Below, piece by piece: positions 1 through 8,798 of a stretch of DNA of 64,000 nucleotides. The notes beneath the pieces were generated by a model that searched no databases, was not told the origin of the DNA, and worked only from the letters and a program-made list of their open reading frames with translations. The DNA lies in NCBI RefSeq assembly GCF_016117655.1, contig NZ_CP064936.1:248001-312000 (forward strand), read 5' to 3'. How positions within the stretch are numbered: the first letter of the stretch is position 1; every line of letters starts with the position of its first letter. Made by a program: the position numbers and the translations under genes. The stretch is from Treponema peruense. Its GTDB lineage: Bacteria; Spirochaetota; Spirochaetia; Treponematales; Treponemataceae.

Positions 1-2964
1 AATCAGTTCACGGTTGAATATGTAAATAATAACGAAAAGAAAAATCGCCGTCCAGATATTTTGCTTTATGTTAATGGTTTTCCACTTTGTATTATTGAAC
101 TAAAAAATCCTGCAGACGACAAAGCTACAATTCACGATGCTTTTGAACAGATTACAGTCCGCTACTGGCGTGATATTCCTCATCTTTTGCATTATTGTCC
201 TCTTGCATGCATTAGTGACGGAGTGAAAACAAGACTTGGAACTGTAAAAACTCCGTATGAGCATTTTTATACATGGCGCCGAATTAATGACAATGAGTCG
301 ATTGCAGATTCTTCTTTAGATGAATTTGAATGCTTGGTTTATGGTGTTTATGCTCCGGATCGGTTCCTTGAAATTTTCAGAGATTATGTATACTTCCAGG
401 ATAAGATTTTTGATTCAAATGAAGTTGAAATTGTATGCCGTTATCCGCAATTTTTTGCAACAAGACTTTTACGAGAAAGTATAAAAAAATCTGTAGTTGA
501 ACATACTGGAAAAGGTGGTACATATTTTGGTGCTACCGGTTGTGGAAAAACTTACACAATGGCTTTTCTTGCCCGTCAGCTTTCTCTCAGATGTCAGAAA
601 GAACTTGGTTCTCCAACAATTTTAATGATAGTTGACCGTGATGATCTTCAAAAACAGGGAATCAAATTATTTGGAAAATCAAAAGAGTTTTTGAGTCTTG
701 GTGAAGTAAAAGTTGTAAAGACTCGCAAAGAACTTCGCAATGAATTAAAAACCCGAGAATCTGGTGGATTCTACATCACTACAATCCAGAAGTTCTGTGA
801 CAGGAAAGATGACCCGATTGGCGAAATAAATACACGCAGCAACATTATCTGTTTTAGTGATGAAGCTCATCGTACTCAGCTTGAAAATGCAAAACAGATT
901 AAGTTTACAAAAGATGCTGACCAGAACATGAAAGCGTTGATTTCAAAACCGTATGCAAAAGTTTTGAGAGAAGCACTTCCAAATGCAACTTTTGTTGGTT
1001 TTACAGGAACTCCGATTGATGAAACTTATCAGACTTTTGGTGAAGAAATTGACCGCTATACAATGGATCAGGCTGTAGCCGACGGACTTACAGTTCCAAT
1101 TAAATATCATCCTCGAATTGCAAAAGTTCTGGCAGACCCTGCAACTGTTGCAAAAATTGAAGCCTATTACAAAAAATGCGCAGACGACGGTGCCACTGCC
1201 GAAGACATAAAGGCAAGTAAAGAAGCTATGAGTTCCATGGAAGTTATTCTTGGAGAAAAGGGGAGACTTTCAAAACTCGCCATTGATATTCATGATGACT
1301 TTACCAGCCGATGTGAAAAAGATCCGGAACGTGTTCAGAAAGCAATGATTGTTTGTGCAAACAGGAAAATTGCCTATGATCTTTTGTGTCAGTTCAAAGA
1401 AAAGTATCCCGAATGGTTTGTTGAAAAAAAGCACCCGGACGGAATGATTGTAAAACCAGAGGTCTTTTCTGAACTTGAAGAAATGCCGTGTATCGCTATG
1501 GTTGCCAGTGTTGGGGCCAATGACAAAGAAGATATGTACAACTATCTTGGTGGCGTAAAGAACGATGAACGCAGCGATAAACTGGACGCAGCTTTTAAAC
1601 AGCCAGAGTCAAATCTTCGTCTTGTTATCGTTGTTGATATGTGGATTACTGGTTTTAGCGTAGATACTTTGACTTATATGTATAATGACAAGCCTCTTCA
1701 AAAACATGGTCTTATTCAGACTATCAGCCGAGTAAACAGAAAATATCCTGGCAAAAATTTTGGTCTTATCATTGACTATATTGGTATCCGCGACAATATG
1801 CTTGAAGCTATGAAAGTTTATGGTGGTGGAAGCGGAGGTGGTGGGCCTTCTGGAGATGATATCGAACAGGCAACAGAAATCTTCCGTGAATATTTAGAAA
1901 TTGTAAAATTACTTTTCAGGGAATTTGACTTAGAACCATTCATTGATCCGCATACAACAGATATTCAGCGTTATAAACTTTTGAACCTTGCTGCAGAATA
2001 TGTTTATAAATCGACAGAAGAATTAAATCTTGAAAATAAAGGAACAAAAGCTGCCAAAAAAGTTTCTTTTAAAACATATTTCTTGAATACTGTAAAACGT
2101 CTTAGAGCAGCATATGATATCTGTCAGCCATCAGGAGAACTTTCAGACGAAGAATCTGCTTTAGCCCAAAGTTTTATGGCAATTGCGGGATTTGTCCGAA
2201 AAATGAGTGGATCAACTGATTTGGACACAGATTCAATGAATAAGTATGTTTCTACGATGGTTGAAGAAGCTCTTAAGTACAGTAATGTTGAAAGTATTCT
2301 TCAGGAAGGAGATCAGATAGATATCCTTGGTCCAGAATTTCTTGATCGGTTGGCTGATATAAAAATGCCGGCCACTCGCCTTGAAGTTCTTATGAAACTT
2401 CTTCGCAAGAAGATTACTGAATACGGAAAAGTAAATAAAGCTTCAGCAAAAAAATACAAAGAAATGCTGGATGAAACAATTGCCCTATATCATGACAGAA
2501 GAAAACAGTTGTCAGCCAAAGAAGCTGGTGATACACAGGATATTACTGCAGATCAGATTATAAAAAATGCAACAATCCAGGCAGAAAACATTCTTAAAGA
2601 ATTGAACGAAGATAAAGAGCGTTTTAGAAAACTTGGGCTTACATTTGAAGAAATGGCATTCTACGATATTTTGATAAAAATGCGTGATGAAAAGGACTTT
2701 GAATACGGTGAAGATGTTTTTGATGCTGATGCAGGCATAATGGTAAACAAAAAAATCCAAAAACTTGCAAAAAAGATAAAGGAACTTATTGATCTTAAAT
2801 CCAGTTTTACAGACTGGTTGAATAACATTAATGTTCGTAATCAACTTAAATCCGATATTAAGTTTTGTTTGTTTGATAACGGATATCCACCAATTTATTC
2901 ACAGGAAGTGTTCAATCAGGTAATGGATCAGGTAGAAAACTATAAAACATTTGAGGAAGAATAA
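1..2964 (+). CDS. hsdR: Type I restriction endonuclease subunit R (HsdR), 5' end outside window
   Basis: Motor and nuclease subunit of a type I restriction-modification complex, which would cut unmodified DNA after ATP-driven translocation. The reading frame is open from base 1, so the start lies upstream; the TTG at 61 is internal. The RecB-like nuclease motif is visible as PD (about 52-57) followed by ELK (about 106-114). The helicase motor follows: Walker A GATGCGKT (about 530-553), DEAH box in SDEAHRT (about 859-880) and TGTP (about 1003-1014). A Gly-rich linker lies at about 1825-1855 and a long helical C-terminus comes after it. No hsdM or hsdS is in view; they would be upstream. The gene ends abruptly against a LacI-family remnant in the same frame, suggesting it arrived as a mobile defence unit. 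Family assignment is firm; activity is unknown. Confidence 0.93.
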   Translation, partial: NQFTVEYVNNNEKKNRRPDILLYVNGFPLCIIELKNPADDKATIHDAFEQITVRYWRDIPHLLHYCPLACISDGVKTRLGTVKTPYEHFYTWRRINDNESIADSSLDEFECLVYGVYAPDRFLEIFRDYVYFQDKIFDSNEVEIVCRYPQFFATRLLRESIKKSVVEHTGKGGTYFGATGCGKTYTMAFLARQLSLRCQKELGSPTILMIVDRDDLQKQGIKLFGKSKEFLSLGEVKVVKTRKELRNELKTRESGGFYITTIQKFCDRKDDPIGEINTRSNIICFSDEAHRTQLENAKQIKFTKDADQNMKALISKPYAKVLREALPNATFVGFTGTPIDETYQTFGEEIDRYTMDQAVADGLTVPIKYHPRIAKVLADPATVAKIEAYYKKCADDGATAEDIKASKEAMSSMEVILGEKGRLSKLAIDIHDDFTSRCEKDPERVQKAMIVCANRKIAYDLLCQFKEKYPEWFVEKKHPDGMIVKPEVFSELEEMPCIAMVASVGANDKEDMYNYLGGVKNDERSDKLDAAFKQPESNLRLVIVVDMWITGFSVDTLTYMYNDKPLQKHGLIQTISRVNRKYPGKNFGLIIDYIGIRDNMLEAMKVYGGGSGGGGPSGDDIEQATEIFREYLEIVKLLFREFDLEPFIDPHTTDIQRYKLLNLAAEYVYKSTEELNLENKGTKAAKKVSFKTYFLNTVKRLRAAYDICQPSGELSDEESALAQSFMAIAGFVRKMSGSTDLDTDSMNKYVSTMVEEALKYSNVESILQEGDQIDILGPEFLDRLADIKMPATRLEVLMKLLRKKITEYGKVNKASAKKYKEMLDETIALYHDRRKQLSAKEAGDTQDITADQIIKNATIQAENILKELNEDKERFRKLGLTFEEMAFYDILIKMRDEKDFEYGEDVFDADAGIMVNKKIQKLAKKIKELIDLKSSFTDWLNNINVRNQLKSDIKFCLFDNGYPPIYSQEVFNQVMDQVENYKTFEEE

Positions 2965-3177
2965 AAAGATATTTTTATTGCCGGATTTGACGACAATCTT
3001 CTTTCAAAACAGACAAATCCCGCACTTACTACAGTTGCACAAAATTACATGGAACGCGCCAAACTTTCTGTAGAACTTCTGGAAAAGATGCAGCGTAAAG
3101 AAGAAGTTTTTCATGAATACAGTCTTGAACTGGAATTGATTTCACACGGAACAACTTCATCTTATAACGGAGCATAA
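2965..3177 (+). pseudogene. LacI-family regulator, C-terminal remnant
   Basis: Directly after the hsdR stop codon the same frame stays open for 70 residues. It reads like the end of a LacI/PurR-type sugar-binding repressor: IAGFDDN, then NPALTTVAQN, then an ERAKLSVELLEKM helix. These are the conserved last strands and helices of the family. No start codon, ribosome site or DNA-binding domain is present, so this is a truncated relic. Its stop overlaps the 3' end of the convergent ABC exporter gene by 16 bases. The likeliest history is insertion or recombination of the restriction locus into a lacI-type gene, with the 5' half lost or lying upstream of this window. Confidence 0.8.
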
Positions 3178-4907
3178 AGTTTTGCATAGGCGCCGTTTTT
3201 TGCAAGTAATTCTGCGTGTGTTCCTGTTTCTAGAATTTCTTTTTCGCCTACAACGGCTATGCAGTCTGCGTTTTGAATTGTAGAAAGCCTGTGTGCAATA
3301 ATCAAAGTTGTTCTTCCTTTTGAAAGTGCATCGAATGAATGCTGGATTTTTATTTCTGTTGCTGTATCAAGTGCGCTTGTTGCTTCGTCCAGAATCAGTA
3401 TAGGAGGATTTTTCAAAAAACATCTTGCAATCGAAACACGCTGCTTCTGTCCGCCAGAAAGTTTTATTCCGCGTTCACCTACAATTGTGTCATAACCGTT
3501 CGGCATTTTTAAAATGTCTTCGTGAATTTCTGCTTTTTTTGCTGCTGCAATTATTTCTTCATCAGTTGCGCCGATTTTTCCGTAAGAGATATTTTCTTTG
3601 ATTGTTCCTGCAAATAAAAATACATCCTGCTGGACAACACCTATTTGTTTACGCAAAGATTTAAGTGTAATGAGTTTTGTATCAATTCCGTCGAGCAGAA
3701 TTTTTCCTTCAGTAATATCATAAAAACGCGGAAGCAGATTACAGATTGTAGATTTTCCGCCACCAGAAAGTCCCACGAGCGCAAACTTCTGTCCCGAATG
3801 AATATCAAGATTTATATTTTTTAAAACTTCAATTCCGTCTGTATACGAAAAACTTACATTTTCAAATTTAATGTTTCCGCGCGAAAAAGAAATTTCTTTT
3901 GCACCTTGTGATTCTTTAATTGAAGTGTCAACTTTCATAATTTCAAGAAAGCGTTTAAAGCCTGCCATTCCGGTTGTAAACTGTTCAACAAAAAAAGTAA
4001 GCCGCCTTATCGGAGAAGAAAAAGCCTGAATAAAAAGATTTGCAGCCACCAGATCAGAAATAAGCATTTTCCCATTCATAATAAAAAAGCCGCCAAGAAC
4101 CAAAACCAAAAGGCTCAAAAGATTCATAAAAAATTCTACATTGGAATGAAAGTTTGACATATTTTTATAAAATATTTTTTTTGCATTCAGAAAATTTTTG
4201 TTTTCATTTTCAAAACGCTTTTTTTCGTATTCTTCATTTGTAAAAACTTTTGTAACACGAATGCCCGAAATGCTAGATTCAAGATTTGCGTTAATTTCAG
4301 AAGTTGTTTCTTTTACATTTTTGGAAGATTCAGAAAGTTTTTTGCGCGATAAAATCGTAACTAAAATTGTAAGCGGAACAAAAATAAAAACTATAACTGC
4401 AAGTTCAACGCGGATTTTTAAAAGTAAAACAAATGAACCGATTAAAGTTAAAATTGAAATCAAAAAATCTTCAGGACCGTGGTGCGCAAGTTCTGTAATT
4501 TCAAAAAGATCAGTTGTCGCGCGGCTCATTAGTTTTCCTGTTCTGTTTTTGTCATAAAAAGAAAAACTCTGTTCTTCAAGATGAGAAAAAACATCACGGC
4601 GCATATCAGTTTCGACAAGCACTCCAAAATAATGTCCCCAGTAATTTACAAACCAGGTGAATAATTTTCTTAGCAAAAAAGTTGCAAAAATCGCCAGGCA
4701 GAAAACTGCAAAGAATTTAAAGTTCTGATTCGGAATAATCGAGTCAATTGCATATTTTGTTACAACAGGAAAAGAAATATCAATCAGCGCAATCAGCGTG
4801 GCACAAATCATATCAAGTACAAAATATTTTAAATGCGGCCTGTAATAAGAAAAAAATATTTTTAACGGATTTGAATTATAAAAAGAAGAATCTTTTTTTG
4901 TTGTCAT
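3162..4907 (-). CDS. ABC exporter, fused membrane and ATPase domains
   Basis: Half-size ABC exporter of the MsbA/multidrug/lipid type that would work as a homodimer in the inner membrane. Of 581 residues, roughly 1-320 form a six-helix transmembrane domain and 345-581 the ATPase. Visible motifs are Walker A (GLSGGGKST), the signature LSGGQKQR, Walker B followed by DEATSALD, and the switch-region AHRLST. The length is normal for the family. The start at 4907 is the first ATG of the frame. It stands alone between a restriction-gene relic and a decayed nucleotidase gene, so context gives no hint of substrate. Confidence 0.9.
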   Translation of the reverse strand: MTTKKDSSFYNSNPLKIFFSYYRPHLKYFVLDMICATLIALIDISFPVVTKYAIDSIIPNQNFKFFAVFCLAIFATFLLRKLFTWFVNYWGHYFGVLVETDMRRDVFSHLEEQSFSFYDKNRTGKLMSRATTDLFEITELAHHGPEDFLISILTLIGSFVLLLKIRVELAVIVFIFVPLTILVTILSRKKLSESSKNVKETTSEINANLESSISGIRVTKVFTNEEYEKKRFENENKNFLNAKKIFYKNMSNFHSNVEFFMNLLSLLVLVLGGFFIMNGKMLISDLVAANLFIQAFSSPIRRLTFFVEQFTTGMAGFKRFLEIMKVDTSIKESQGAKEISFSRGNIKFENVSFSYTDGIEVLKNINLDIHSGQKFALVGLSGGGKSTICNLLPRFYDITEGKILLDGIDTKLITLKSLRKQIGVVQQDVFLFAGTIKENISYGKIGATDEEIIAAAKKAEIHEDILKMPNGYDTIVGERGIKLSGGQKQRVSIARCFLKNPPILILDEATSALDTATEIKIQHSFDALSKGRTTLIIAHRLSTIQNADCIAVVGEKEILETGTHAELLAKNGAYAKLYAPL

Positions 4908-5027
4908 AATGCTGTCATTATAGAAGAAAAATTAAATTATTAAAAGAAGTAAAAAGAAAATAAAAAGTGGCTGTTTTTGGTGTAAAATTATGCTGTTTTT
5001 ATGCGATGCAATTCTTTTGGAGGAAAT

Positions 5028-5299
5028 ATGAAAAAGAGAAAAACAGCTTTTTGTTAAGCTCGTGAATTTATTGTAACTGTATTTTTTATTCCGGCTTCGA
5101 TTTTTGCCGGATGTCAGAAAGACAATACAATTGTGGTTTTTTATACAAATGATGTGCACTATGCAATCGAAGAAAATACCGGTTATGCTGGACTTGCAGA
5201 ATACAAGGATTTACTTCTTGAAAAAACACCTTATGTTACGCTCGTTGGACTGTTCAGGGTGATCTTGTAGGAACCATTTTACAGGGCGAATACATATAA
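5028..5299 (+). pseudogene. 5'-nucleotidase/metallophosphatase lipoprotein, decayed
   Basis: A good ribosome site (GGAGG at about 5019) precedes ATG 5028, but codon 10 is TAA. Reading on gives a lipoprotein signal ending in FAGC and then TNDVHYAI and GYAGLAEYKD, the N-terminal metal-binding signature of periplasmic 5'-nucleotidase/UDP-sugar hydrolase proteins. A frameshift near 5250 is followed, in another frame, by GDLVGTILQGEYI, the second metal-ligand block. The sequence then ends, and the remaining roughly 400 residues expected for the family are missing. It is therefore a dead 5' fragment. The recognisable blocks suggest recent decay. Confidence 0.8.
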
Positions 5300-5385
5300 G
5301 AATTCATTATATGAACAGGTGCCTCGTTCTAAACTCAATTATTTTAAAAAAAATAAAAAAAACTACATACAAAGCTTTTCTTCTA

Positions 5386-5415
5386 TTGACATATTATTGT
5401 CTTTTATTATATAAT
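5386..5415 (+). promoter_or_regulatory. Promoter of the tRNA/4.5S RNA cluster
   Basis: A perfect -35 TTGACA (5386-5391) and a perfect -10 TATAAT (5410-5415) are separated by 18 bases, 14 bases ahead of the first tRNA-Ser. This is the strongest sigma-70-type promoter in the window and fits a stable-RNA operon. Confidence 0.85.
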
Positions 5416-5429
5416 CTGAATACATTCAT

Positions 5430-5514
5430 GGAGCGATGTCTGAGTGGTCGAAAGTACCTGTCTTGAAAACAGGCGTGTCGAAAGATACCGGGGGTTCGAA
5501 TCCCTCTCGCTCCG
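5430..5514 (+). tRNA. tRNA-Ser (anticodon TGA)
   Basis: Class II tRNA of 85 nt. Acceptor GGAGCGA pairs with TCGCTCC, with discriminator G. The anticodon stem CCTGT/ACAGG holds loop CTTGAAA (anticodon TGA at 5464-5466). A long variable arm and the GGTTCGAATCC T-arm are present. CCA is not encoded. It reads UCA and related serine codons. Confidence 0.93.
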
Positions 5515-5542
5515 TACCTAAAACAAAAGTATTTAGGAATTT

Positions 5543-5627
5543 GGAGGCGTGGTAGAGCGGTAATACAACGGTTTGCTAAACCGTCGGTTCCTAAAGGGCC
5601 GGGCAGGTTCAACCCCTGTCGCCTCCG
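5543..5627 (+). tRNA. tRNA-Ser (anticodon GCT)
   Basis: Class II tRNA of 85 nt with acceptor GGAGGCG/CGCCTCC and discriminator G. The anticodon stem ACGGT/ACCGT has loop TTGCTAA, giving GCT for AGC/AGU codons. The variable arm is long and the T-arm reads GCAGG-TTCAACC-CCTGT with one G-U pair. CCA is not encoded. Confidence 0.92.
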
Positions 5628-5674
5628 CTACTAGAACAAGGCTTTCTTGCTTTAGCGGCAGAATCTTGTTTTAT

Positions 5675-5749
5675 GAGACTATAGCTCAGCTGGATTAGAG
5701 CATCACCCTGCGGAGGTGAGGGTCGCACGTTCGAATCGTGTTAGTCTCG
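5675..5749 (+). tRNA. tRNA-Arg (anticodon GCG)
   Basis: Class I tRNA of 75 nt with acceptor GAGACTA/TAGTCTC and discriminator G. The D-arm reads AGCTCAGCTGGATTAGAGC. The anticodon stem TCACC/GGTGA encloses loop CTGCGGA, so the anticodon is GCG (5710-5712), and the T-arm is GCACG/CGTGT. GCG reads CGC/CGU arginine codons directly, whereas most bacteria use ACG edited to ICG. Confidence 0.85.
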
Positions 5750-5783
5750 ATAAGTTTTACAGGTTTTTGAATTTCGATTGTTT

Positions 5784-5872
5784 GGAAAGATGCGAGAGCG
5801 GTCGAATCGGGCGGTCTCGAAAACCGTTAAACTCTTTTAAGGGTTTCGGGGGTTCGAATCCCCCTCTTTCCG
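5784..5872 (+). tRNA. tRNA-Ser (anticodon CGA)
   Basis: Class II tRNA of 89 nt. Acceptor GGAAAGA/TCTTTCC, discriminator G. The anticodon loop CTCGAAA within GCGGT/ACCGT gives CGA for UCG codons. A long variable arm (AACTCTTTTAAGGGTTT) and a standard T-arm are present. Its acceptor stem is identical to that of the following tRNA-Ser(GGA), pointing to duplication. Confidence 0.92.
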
Positions 5873-5977
5873 CTCATTATTTCCTTCTTGCACAATTGCC
5901 GTACATTGACTAGTTTTCTTTTTTAGCGTTAGATTCTTTGTAGGGATTTCTTAATTCAAAAAGTCCTGTATTTTTTT

Positions 5978-6063
5978 GGAAAGATGTCCGAGTGGTTTAA
6001 GGTACACCCTTGGAAGGGGTGCGTACCCAAAAGGTACCGGGGGTTCGAATCCCCCTCTTTCCG
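5978..6063 (+). tRNA. tRNA-Ser (anticodon GGA)
   Basis: Class II tRNA of 86 nt with acceptor GGAAAGA/TCTTTCC and discriminator G. The anticodon stem CACCC/GGGTG with loop TTGGAAG gives GGA for UCC/UCU. The variable arm is GTACCCAAAAGGTAC. Its last base abuts the 4.5S RNA gene. Confidence 0.92.
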
Positions 6064-6169
6064 TTGAGCCCAGATGCGCTGCACGCAACTGTTAGAAAAC
6101 CCCGCCAGATCCGGAAGGAAGCAACGGTATCTTTCGTGTTGCGGTGCCGGTGATTATCTGGGCTCTTTT
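6064..6169 (+). ncRNA. ffs: Signal recognition particle RNA (4.5S-type)
   Basis: The RNA scaffold of the signal recognition particle, which binds Ffh. The domain IV core is plain: CCAGATCCGGAAGGAAGCAACGG (split here as CCAGATCCGGAAGGAAGC then AACGG), with the invariant GGAA/AGCA internal-loop sequence. Outer arms GAGCCCAGAT (6065-6074) and ATCTGGGCTC (6156-6165) close the roughly 100-nt hairpin, and a T-run follows as terminator. It follows four tRNA-Ser genes and one tRNA-Arg, probably in the same transcript. The convergent M48 protease gene ends only about 20 bases downstream. Confidence 0.93.
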
Positions 6170-6186
6170 TATTTGCCTGGAACACT

Positions 6187-7491
6187 TCAGTTTTTGGATT
6201 CTGCCTTTTCTTCTGCAGCTTCTACTGCACGTATTCTTTCCAAAAGCGGCGGATGGCTGTAATTGAACATGCAGTAAATTCTGGGCGGCGTAAGTTCCGT
6301 AAGATTTTCCTTATTCAGTTTAATAAGAGCCTCTGCGAGTGGTTTGCCGCTGTGACAAATCTTTGCAGAAAATGCGTCTGCTTCAAATTCATCGCGCCGG
6401 CTGAATGCATTTGCAACAAGCGACTGCAGTTTAGAAAATCCGCCCAGACTCAGGCTCAGCAGGAAAAATCCCACAATCTGAATATAAGAGCCAACGCTGC
6501 CGTTGCTGTCTGTTGCCGGTTCAAAACCAAAGCCTGTGTAAAGACAGGTTTTGCGTACAATAATGCTTGCTGCAAACAAAACGGCATATACAAGCGGAAT
6601 AGAAACACACATTCTTTTTATAATGTGCCTGTGCTTGTAGTGTCCCAGTTCGTGTGCAAGAACAGCTTCAATCTGCGGGGCTGTAAGCTGTTCAACGAGA
6701 GTGTCGTAAAGAACAATGCGCTTCGTTTTTCCAAAGCCGGTAAAATATGCGTTGCTGTGCCTGCTTCTTTTTGATGCGTCCATAATAAAAACGCCGCTGG
6801 TTCTGAATCCATTCTGTTCAAAAAGTTTTTCAATTCTTTGTTTGAGTTCTGCGTCTTCGAGGGGCGTAAACTTATTGAACAAAGGTGCAATCCACACGGG
6901 GTAAACAAAACTCATACCCAGCGAAAGTACAACAAAAATTGTTCCCAAAAGAAACCACCACCAGCTGCCGGCATGGGAAAGAAGTGCACATGCAGCACAC
7001 AAAAGCGGGACCGAAACAATCAGATTAACGGCAAGCGATTTAATCCGGTCACAAATCCACATTTTAAAGCTCATGTTGCTGAATCCGAATTTTTTTTCTA
7101 TGCTGAATTCATCAGCGAGTTCAAACGGGAGTTCCAGTAAATCAGACGGAATGGAAGAAAGAAACACAAATGCAATTGCCGTAAGATAAATATTGTTCGT
7201 TGCAGACCAGAAAAAATTGAACAGCTGAACGTAAAAACCGCAGAATACCAGAACAAAGTCCAAAATCAGCATGAGAACTGCACGCGGAATCCACATGAAA
7301 TATTTTGCATTTTCATAGCTGCATGTTTTTTTAAGAGTTGCCTCGTCAATAAGTCCTTTTATTTCTGCCGGAACTTTTGTACCATTTTTTTTGCGCGACG
7401 AATAATCGGTAAATTCAAGAAACTGATTCAGCGCAAAGTCAAAAACTGTTCCTGCGGTAAAGAGAATTACAAAAATGTTGGTAAAGTCCAT
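6187..7491 (-). CDS. M48 family membrane zinc protease (CAAX-protease/Ste24-like)
   Basis: Multi-pass membrane zinc metalloprotease of 434 residues. The HExxH motif is HELGH at 280-284 in AVLAHELGHYKH, and the third metal ligand is expected in the conserved RRDEFEADAF block around E368. Hydrophobic segments at about 5-22, 67-95, 100-120, 155-200, 295-312 and 335-350 match the Ste24/M48A topology. Bacterial members take part in membrane protein quality control; prenylated CAAX substrates are not expected. It lies 2 bases after pyrC, so it is probably the last gene of the pyr unit, although it has no obvious link to pyrimidines. Confidence 0.88.
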   Translation of the reverse strand: MDFTNIFVILFTAGTVFDFALNQFLEFTDYSSRKKNGTKVPAEIKGLIDEATLKKTCSYENAKYFMWIPRAVLMLILDFVLVFCGFYVQLFNFFWSATNNIYLTAIAFVFLSSIPSDLLELPFELADEFSIEKKFGFSNMSFKMWICDRIKSLAVNLIVSVPLLCAACALLSHAGSWWWFLLGTIFVVLSLGMSFVYPVWIAPLFNKFTPLEDAELKQRIEKLFEQNGFRTSGVFIMDASKRSRHSNAYFTGFGKTKRIVLYDTLVEQLTAPQIEAVLAHELGHYKHRHIIKRMCVSIPLVYAVLFAASIIVRKTCLYTGFGFEPATDSNGSVGSYIQIVGFFLLSLSLGGFSKLQSLVANAFSRRDEFEADAFSAKICHSGKPLAEALIKLNKENLTELTPPRIYCMFNYSHPPLLERIRAVEAAEEKAESKN

Positions 7492-7493
7492 TT

Positions 7494-8798
7494 CTATTCC
7501 TGGTAAACTATTTTTCCGTGAAGGAAAGTGGCTGAGATTGTTCCTGTAAGTTTTTTTCCTTCAAGCGGAGTATATTTTCCTTTGCTGGCAAATTCTTCAC
7601 CGCGGACTGTCCACTGCCTGTCGGGATCTACCAGAACAAGACTTGCGTCGAACCCTTCTTGCAGAAGTCCCCTGTTTTTTATTCCAAGAATTTCTGCGGG
7701 CTTTGCCGACATAAGTTCGGACAGTTTTTTAAGTTTCATTCCGTTTTGTTTTACAAGAACCGTATTGCAGACTGCAAATGAAGTTTCAAGCCCGCTGAAT
7801 CCTGGACTGCCTGCTGCCTTGTCTTCACTGGTGTGAGGCGCGTGGTCAGTAGAAATTACGTCCGCGGTTCCGTCTAAAAGAGCTTTAACCAGCGCTTTTC
7901 TGTCTGATTCACTTCTTAAAGGCGGGTTTACGATATGAAAAATATTTGTCTTGTTTTCTGAAAGCCCAAGATGATGCGGCGTGATTTCGCATGTTACTTT
8001 TATTCCTTCTTTTTTTGCGCGGTGTACGGCTTCAATGCATTTTGCAGTACTTACGTGGCACAAGTGAAGGCGGCAGCCTGACTGTTCTGCAAGACGTATG
8101 TTTCTGAACGTAGCGCAGTCTTCGGCAAGCTGCAGAATTTCATCTGCCTGTTTAAGAAGTTTTACTGCACGTCCTTTGTCTGCGGATGCCTGTTCAAGCG
8201 CTTCTTTTCTTAACGGACGGGCCGCCGCTGCAAGTGAAGGATCTTCGCAGTGACATGCAACAATGAGCTTCTTTTTTGCAGCGGTGCACATTGCGCGGAA
8301 CATTATGTCTGAGTCTGCAACTTCTTTTCCATCTTCTGTAATAACCGGAACCGATTTTGCATTCAGTTCTTCGAGATGGGAAATGGTTTTTCCGTCGAAG
8401 TCTTTTGTTATGCTTACACTCTGAATCACATCTGCAAAACCAAGATCTGCGGCTTTTTTGTCGTTTGCAAGTGCGGCTTCCTGTGAAGAAATAACTGGAT
8501 TTGTATTGGGCATAAGAACAAGAAGTCCGTATCCTCCGGCTGCAGCTGCTTTTGAACCTGTTTCAATGTCTTCTTTCTGCGTAAGTCCCGGGTCTCTGAA
8601 GTGCGCGTGCATATCTATAAAAGACGGCATGAGCGTAAGGCCGCGTGCGTTAAAAGACGAAACTTTGGGATCTTTAAGAAGCATTTGTACATTTGTCTTT
8701 GAAGGAAAACCGGCAATTTTGTTTTTTTCTATCAGAACCGCCGAATTTTTTATATCAATATTTTTGTCGACCAGACGCGCATTGTAAATAAGAAGCAT
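7494..8798 (-). CDS. pyrC: Dihydroorotase
   Basis: Catalyses interconversion of carbamoyl-aspartate and dihydroorotate, step three of de novo pyrimidine synthesis. Its 434 residues match the long class I (Bacillus-type) dihydroorotases and not the shorter E. coli type. Motifs: the metal-binding HAHFRDPG, later the metal-ligand histidines within ACHCEDP and LHLCHVST, and the catalytic-site STDHAPHT near the C-terminal third. The start codon overlaps the pyrI stop (TAATG), indicating translational coupling in a pyrB-pyrI-pyrC unit. Confidence 0.95.
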   Translation of the reverse strand: MLLIYNARLVDKNIDIKNSAVLIEKNKIAGFPSKTNVQMLLKDPKVSSFNARGLTLMPSFIDMHAHFRDPGLTQKEDIETGSKAAAAGGYGLLVLMPNTNPVISSQEAALANDKKAADLGFADVIQSVSITKDFDGKTISHLEELNAKSVPVITEDGKEVADSDIMFRAMCTAAKKKLIVACHCEDPSLAAAARPLRKEALEQASADKGRAVKLLKQADEILQLAEDCATFRNIRLAEQSGCRLHLCHVSTAKCIEAVHRAKKEGIKVTCEITPHHLGLSENKTNIFHIVNPPLRSESDRKALVKALLDGTADVISTDHAPHTSEDKAAGSPGFSGLETSFAVCNTVLVKQNGMKLKKLSELMSAKPAEILGIKNRGLLQEGFDASLVLVDPDRQWTVRGEEFASKGKYTPLEGKKLTGTISATFLHGKIVYQE

